The notes beneath the pieces are model-generated. The model saw only the letters and a list, made by a program, of their open reading frames with translations, did no database searches and had not been told where the DNA came from. 64,000 bases of DNA. Source: Orrella marina. GTDB taxonomy: Bacteria; Pseudomonadota; Gammaproteobacteria; Burkholderiales; Burkholderiaceae_B. The stretch lies in assembly GCF_003058465.1 (NCBI RefSeq), contig NZ_CP028901.1:2170001-2234000 (forward strand). The letters run 5' to 3'. Positions within the stretch are counted from its first letter, which is position 1; each line of letters opens with the position of its first letter. Shown one piece after another: positions 62,514 to 64,000 of the stretch. A program made the translations under genes and the position numbers.

Positions 62514-63026
62514 ATGCTCATTATTGGCAAAAAGCTCTCGCCGTATGCCCTATTGTCCATATCGGGCCTGCTGGCAGCGTCTGATCAGGCTGTAAAGTGG
62601 CTGGTGCAGCAATCAATGGCCTATGGCGAGTATGTTTCGGTGACCCCGTTCTTTAACTGGGTGCACCTATGGAACACCGGTGCCGCATTCAGTCTTTTTG
62701 CGAATGGTGGAGGCTGGCAGCGCTACTTTTTTATCGGAATCGCGGTAGTGGTCTCGATTTTTCTGATCAAGCTGATCCTTGAAAATCGTCATAAAGGAGA
62801 AGCCATCGCTTACAGTCTTATCCTCGGTGGCGCCATGGGCAATCTGATTGACCGGGTCTTTCGCGGCTATGTTGTGGATTCCTTTGATTTCTATTGGCGA
62901 GACTGGCATTGGCCGGCCTTCAACCTGGCTGATATTGCAATTGTCCTCGGTGCCTTACTTTTCGTTTCCAGCAGCTTGTTGGGTAAAAAAGCAAACACCA
63001 ATGCCGAGCCGGATGGATCTGACTGA
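62514..63026 (+). CDS. lspA: Signal peptidase II
   Basis: 170-residue inner-membrane aspartyl protease that removes signal peptides from prolipoproteins. The catalytic Asp are in GNLIDRVFRGYVVDSF and FNLADIAIVLG; four membrane helices. This is the mobile-element copy as in ISPpu12 and Pb-resistance loci (PbrC-like), not the core-genome gene next to ileS. Linked to the transporter by a 3-bp gap. Confidence 0.93.
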   Translation: MLIIGKKLSPYALLSISGLLAASDQAVKWLVQQSMAYGEYVSVTPFFNWVHLWNTGAAFSLFANGGGWQRYFFIGIAVVVSIFLIKLILENRHKGEAIAYSLILGGAMGNLIDRVFRGYVVDSFDFYWRDWHWPAFNLADIAIVLGALLFVSSSLLGKKANTNAEPDGSD

Positions 63027-63047
63027 CACCTACGCCTATACAACACC

Positions 63048-64000
63048 ATGACCGAACTTCCCGGCAACATCCTTCACCTGCCGCAATACCAAGTACTGGG
63101 CTGCAAATCAACCGACGACGAAATGCACTTCCAGGTGGACGTGCCCGATCCCATCGCCTGCGAGGAATGCGTCGTGCAGGGTGAGTTCGTACGGTTCGGC
63201 AAGCGTGACGTTCCCTATCGTGATCTGCCCATCCACGGCAAGCGGGTCACTCTCTGGGTGGTCCGCCGCCGATACACCTGCCGGGCCTGCAAGACAACAT
63301 TCAGGCCCCAGCTACCGGAGATGGTGGACGGATTCCGTATGACACTGCGGCTGCATGAGTACGTGGAGAAGGAATCCTTCAACCACCCCTACACCTTTGT
63401 GGCGGCACAGACCGGCCTGGACGAGAAGACGGTGCGCGACATCTTCAACGCCCGCGCCGAGTTCCTGGGGCGCTGGCACCGCTTCGAGACGCCCCGCATC
63501 CTGGGCATTGACGAGCTATACCTGAACAAGCGCTACCGCTGCATTCTGACCAACATTGAGGAGCGAACCCTGCTCGACCTGCTGGCCACCCGCCGCCAGG
63601 ACGTGGTGACCAACTACCTGATGAAGCTGAAAGACCGGCAGAAGGTCGAGATCGTCAGCATGGACATGTGGAACCCCTACCGGGCAGCGGTCAAGGCTGT
63701 GCTGCCCCAGGCCCGTATCGTGGTCGATAAGTTCCATGTGGTGCGCATGGCCAACGATGCCCTAGAGAGAGTGCGCAAGGGCCTCAGAAAGGAGCTGAAA
63801 CCGTCCCAGAGCCGGACTCTCAAGGGAGACCGGAAAATCCTGCTGAAACGCGCTCACGAAGTCTCAGACCGGGAGCGCCTCATCATGGAGACCTGGACAG
63901 GCGCGTTCCCGCAACTGCTGGCCGCCTACGAGCACAAGGAGCGCTTCTACGGCATCTGGGACGCCACCACACGGCTCCAGGCAGAAGCCGCCCTGGACGA
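63048..64000 (+). CDS. tnpA: ISL3-family transposase TnpA (partial)
   Basis: 317 codons visible, open to the window end. The N-terminal zinc-finger region (CEECVVQGEFVRFGKRDVPY, YTCRACKTTFRPQLPE) is followed by an HTH and the DDE domain: ILGIDELYLNKRYRCILTNI, VSMDMWNPYRAAVKAVLPQA and VVDKFHVVRMANDAL. This is the ISL3 type matching ISPpu12. It starts 21 bp after lspA. Confidence 0.92.
   Translation, partial: MTELPGNILHLPQYQVLGCKSTDDEMHFQVDVPDPIACEECVVQGEFVRFGKRDVPYRDLPIHGKRVTLWVVRRRYTCRACKTTFRPQLPEMVDGFRMTLRLHEYVEKESFNHPYTFVAAQTGLDEKTVRDIFNARAEFLGRWHRFETPRILGIDELYLNKRYRCILTNIEERTLLDLLATRRQDVVTNYLMKLKDRQKVEIVSMDMWNPYRAAVKAVLPQARIVVDKFHVVRMANDALERVRKGLRKELKPSQSRTLKGDRKILLKRAHEVSDRERLIMETWTGAFPQLLAAYEHKERFYGIWDATTRLQAEAALD

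Larger units (their letters stand above)
61024..64000. mobile_element. ISPpu12-like ISL3 element (right side cut by window)
   Basis: Gene content (MerR regulator, CzcD-like transporter, lspA and ISL3 tnpA) is that of ISPpu12, an ISL3-family element with metal-related cargo. The left terminus is proposed at GGGTAAGCGGATTAAATGGT (61024), followed by TGAT; a similar stretch CGGATTATCTGGTTGAT recurs at 61087. The right inverted repeat is outside the window, so the boundary is unproven. Confidence 0.65.

Overview
The window reads as accessory DNA (genomic island or plasmid-like) from a Gram-negative proteobacterium. Multicopper oxidases with twin-arginine signals, an outer-membrane CopB, a DsbD, a full System I cytochrome c maturation operon and an ArgP/LysE pair all point that way. 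Gene style and content suggest a beta-proteobacterium (Burkholderiales/Alcaligenaceae-like), but nothing here fixes the taxon. No rRNA, tRNA or CRISPR array was seen.

Region 1 (1-12.75 kb, all minus strand) is one defence operon. In transcription order it holds a SNF2-type helicase with a PLD-like N-terminus, a DUF4391 protein, an OLD-type ATPase/TOPRIM protein, a DUF2130 coiled-coil protein with a visible PD-(D/E)XK-like signature, a type III Mod methyltransferase, an AlbA_2/RecG-like ATPase and a type III Res subunit that runs off the left edge. Region 2 (12.9-21.2 kb) is a mixed stretch: a DUF4062 protein, argP/lysE and a PaiB-like gene (ordinary metabolism), then DUF4145, a frameshifted PPP phosphatase, two unknown small genes, a HEPN-like protein and a DUF262-HNH protein.

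Region 3 (21.4-33.1 kb) is mobile DNA. It has an IS1182 element lacking its right end, a Lon-like AAA+ ATPase, a mobilisation operon (HTH gene, mobC-like gene, MobA/MobL relaxase with a -1 frameshift at an A AAA AAC heptamer), an AT-rich repeat region that may be oriT/oriV, an IS5 remnant, a group II intron RT remnant, an intact IS1182-type element with CTAG target duplications, and an IS1380 element.

Region 4 (33.4-60.9 kb) is a copper resistance island. It carries a Cu P-type ATPase, a Met-rich periplasmic protein, a DUF3141 protein, copA-copB-cupredoxin-cytochrome c-DUF411 (copG)-M23 peptidase, dsbD, a czcI-like gene, ccmABCDEFGHI, a YVTN beta-propeller gene, DUF2933, an HMA chaperone, a Csp-like copper storage protein, a methyltransferase, copR-copS and a CueO-like oxidase. 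Six copies of an inverted repeat (ATTACW-N4-TGTMAT) sit upstream of these transcription units and look like the CopR operator. They suggest that export, oxidation, sequestration, thiol repair and cytochrome c assembly form one copper regulon. Region 5 (61.0 kb to the right edge) is an ISPpu12-like ISL3 element with a MerR regulator, a CDF-type transporter, lspA and a truncated tnpA.

Many genes carry small lesions: a 5-bp duplication, single-base homopolymer differences and in-frame stops. These could be real decay, recoding or base-calling errors; raw reads would decide.
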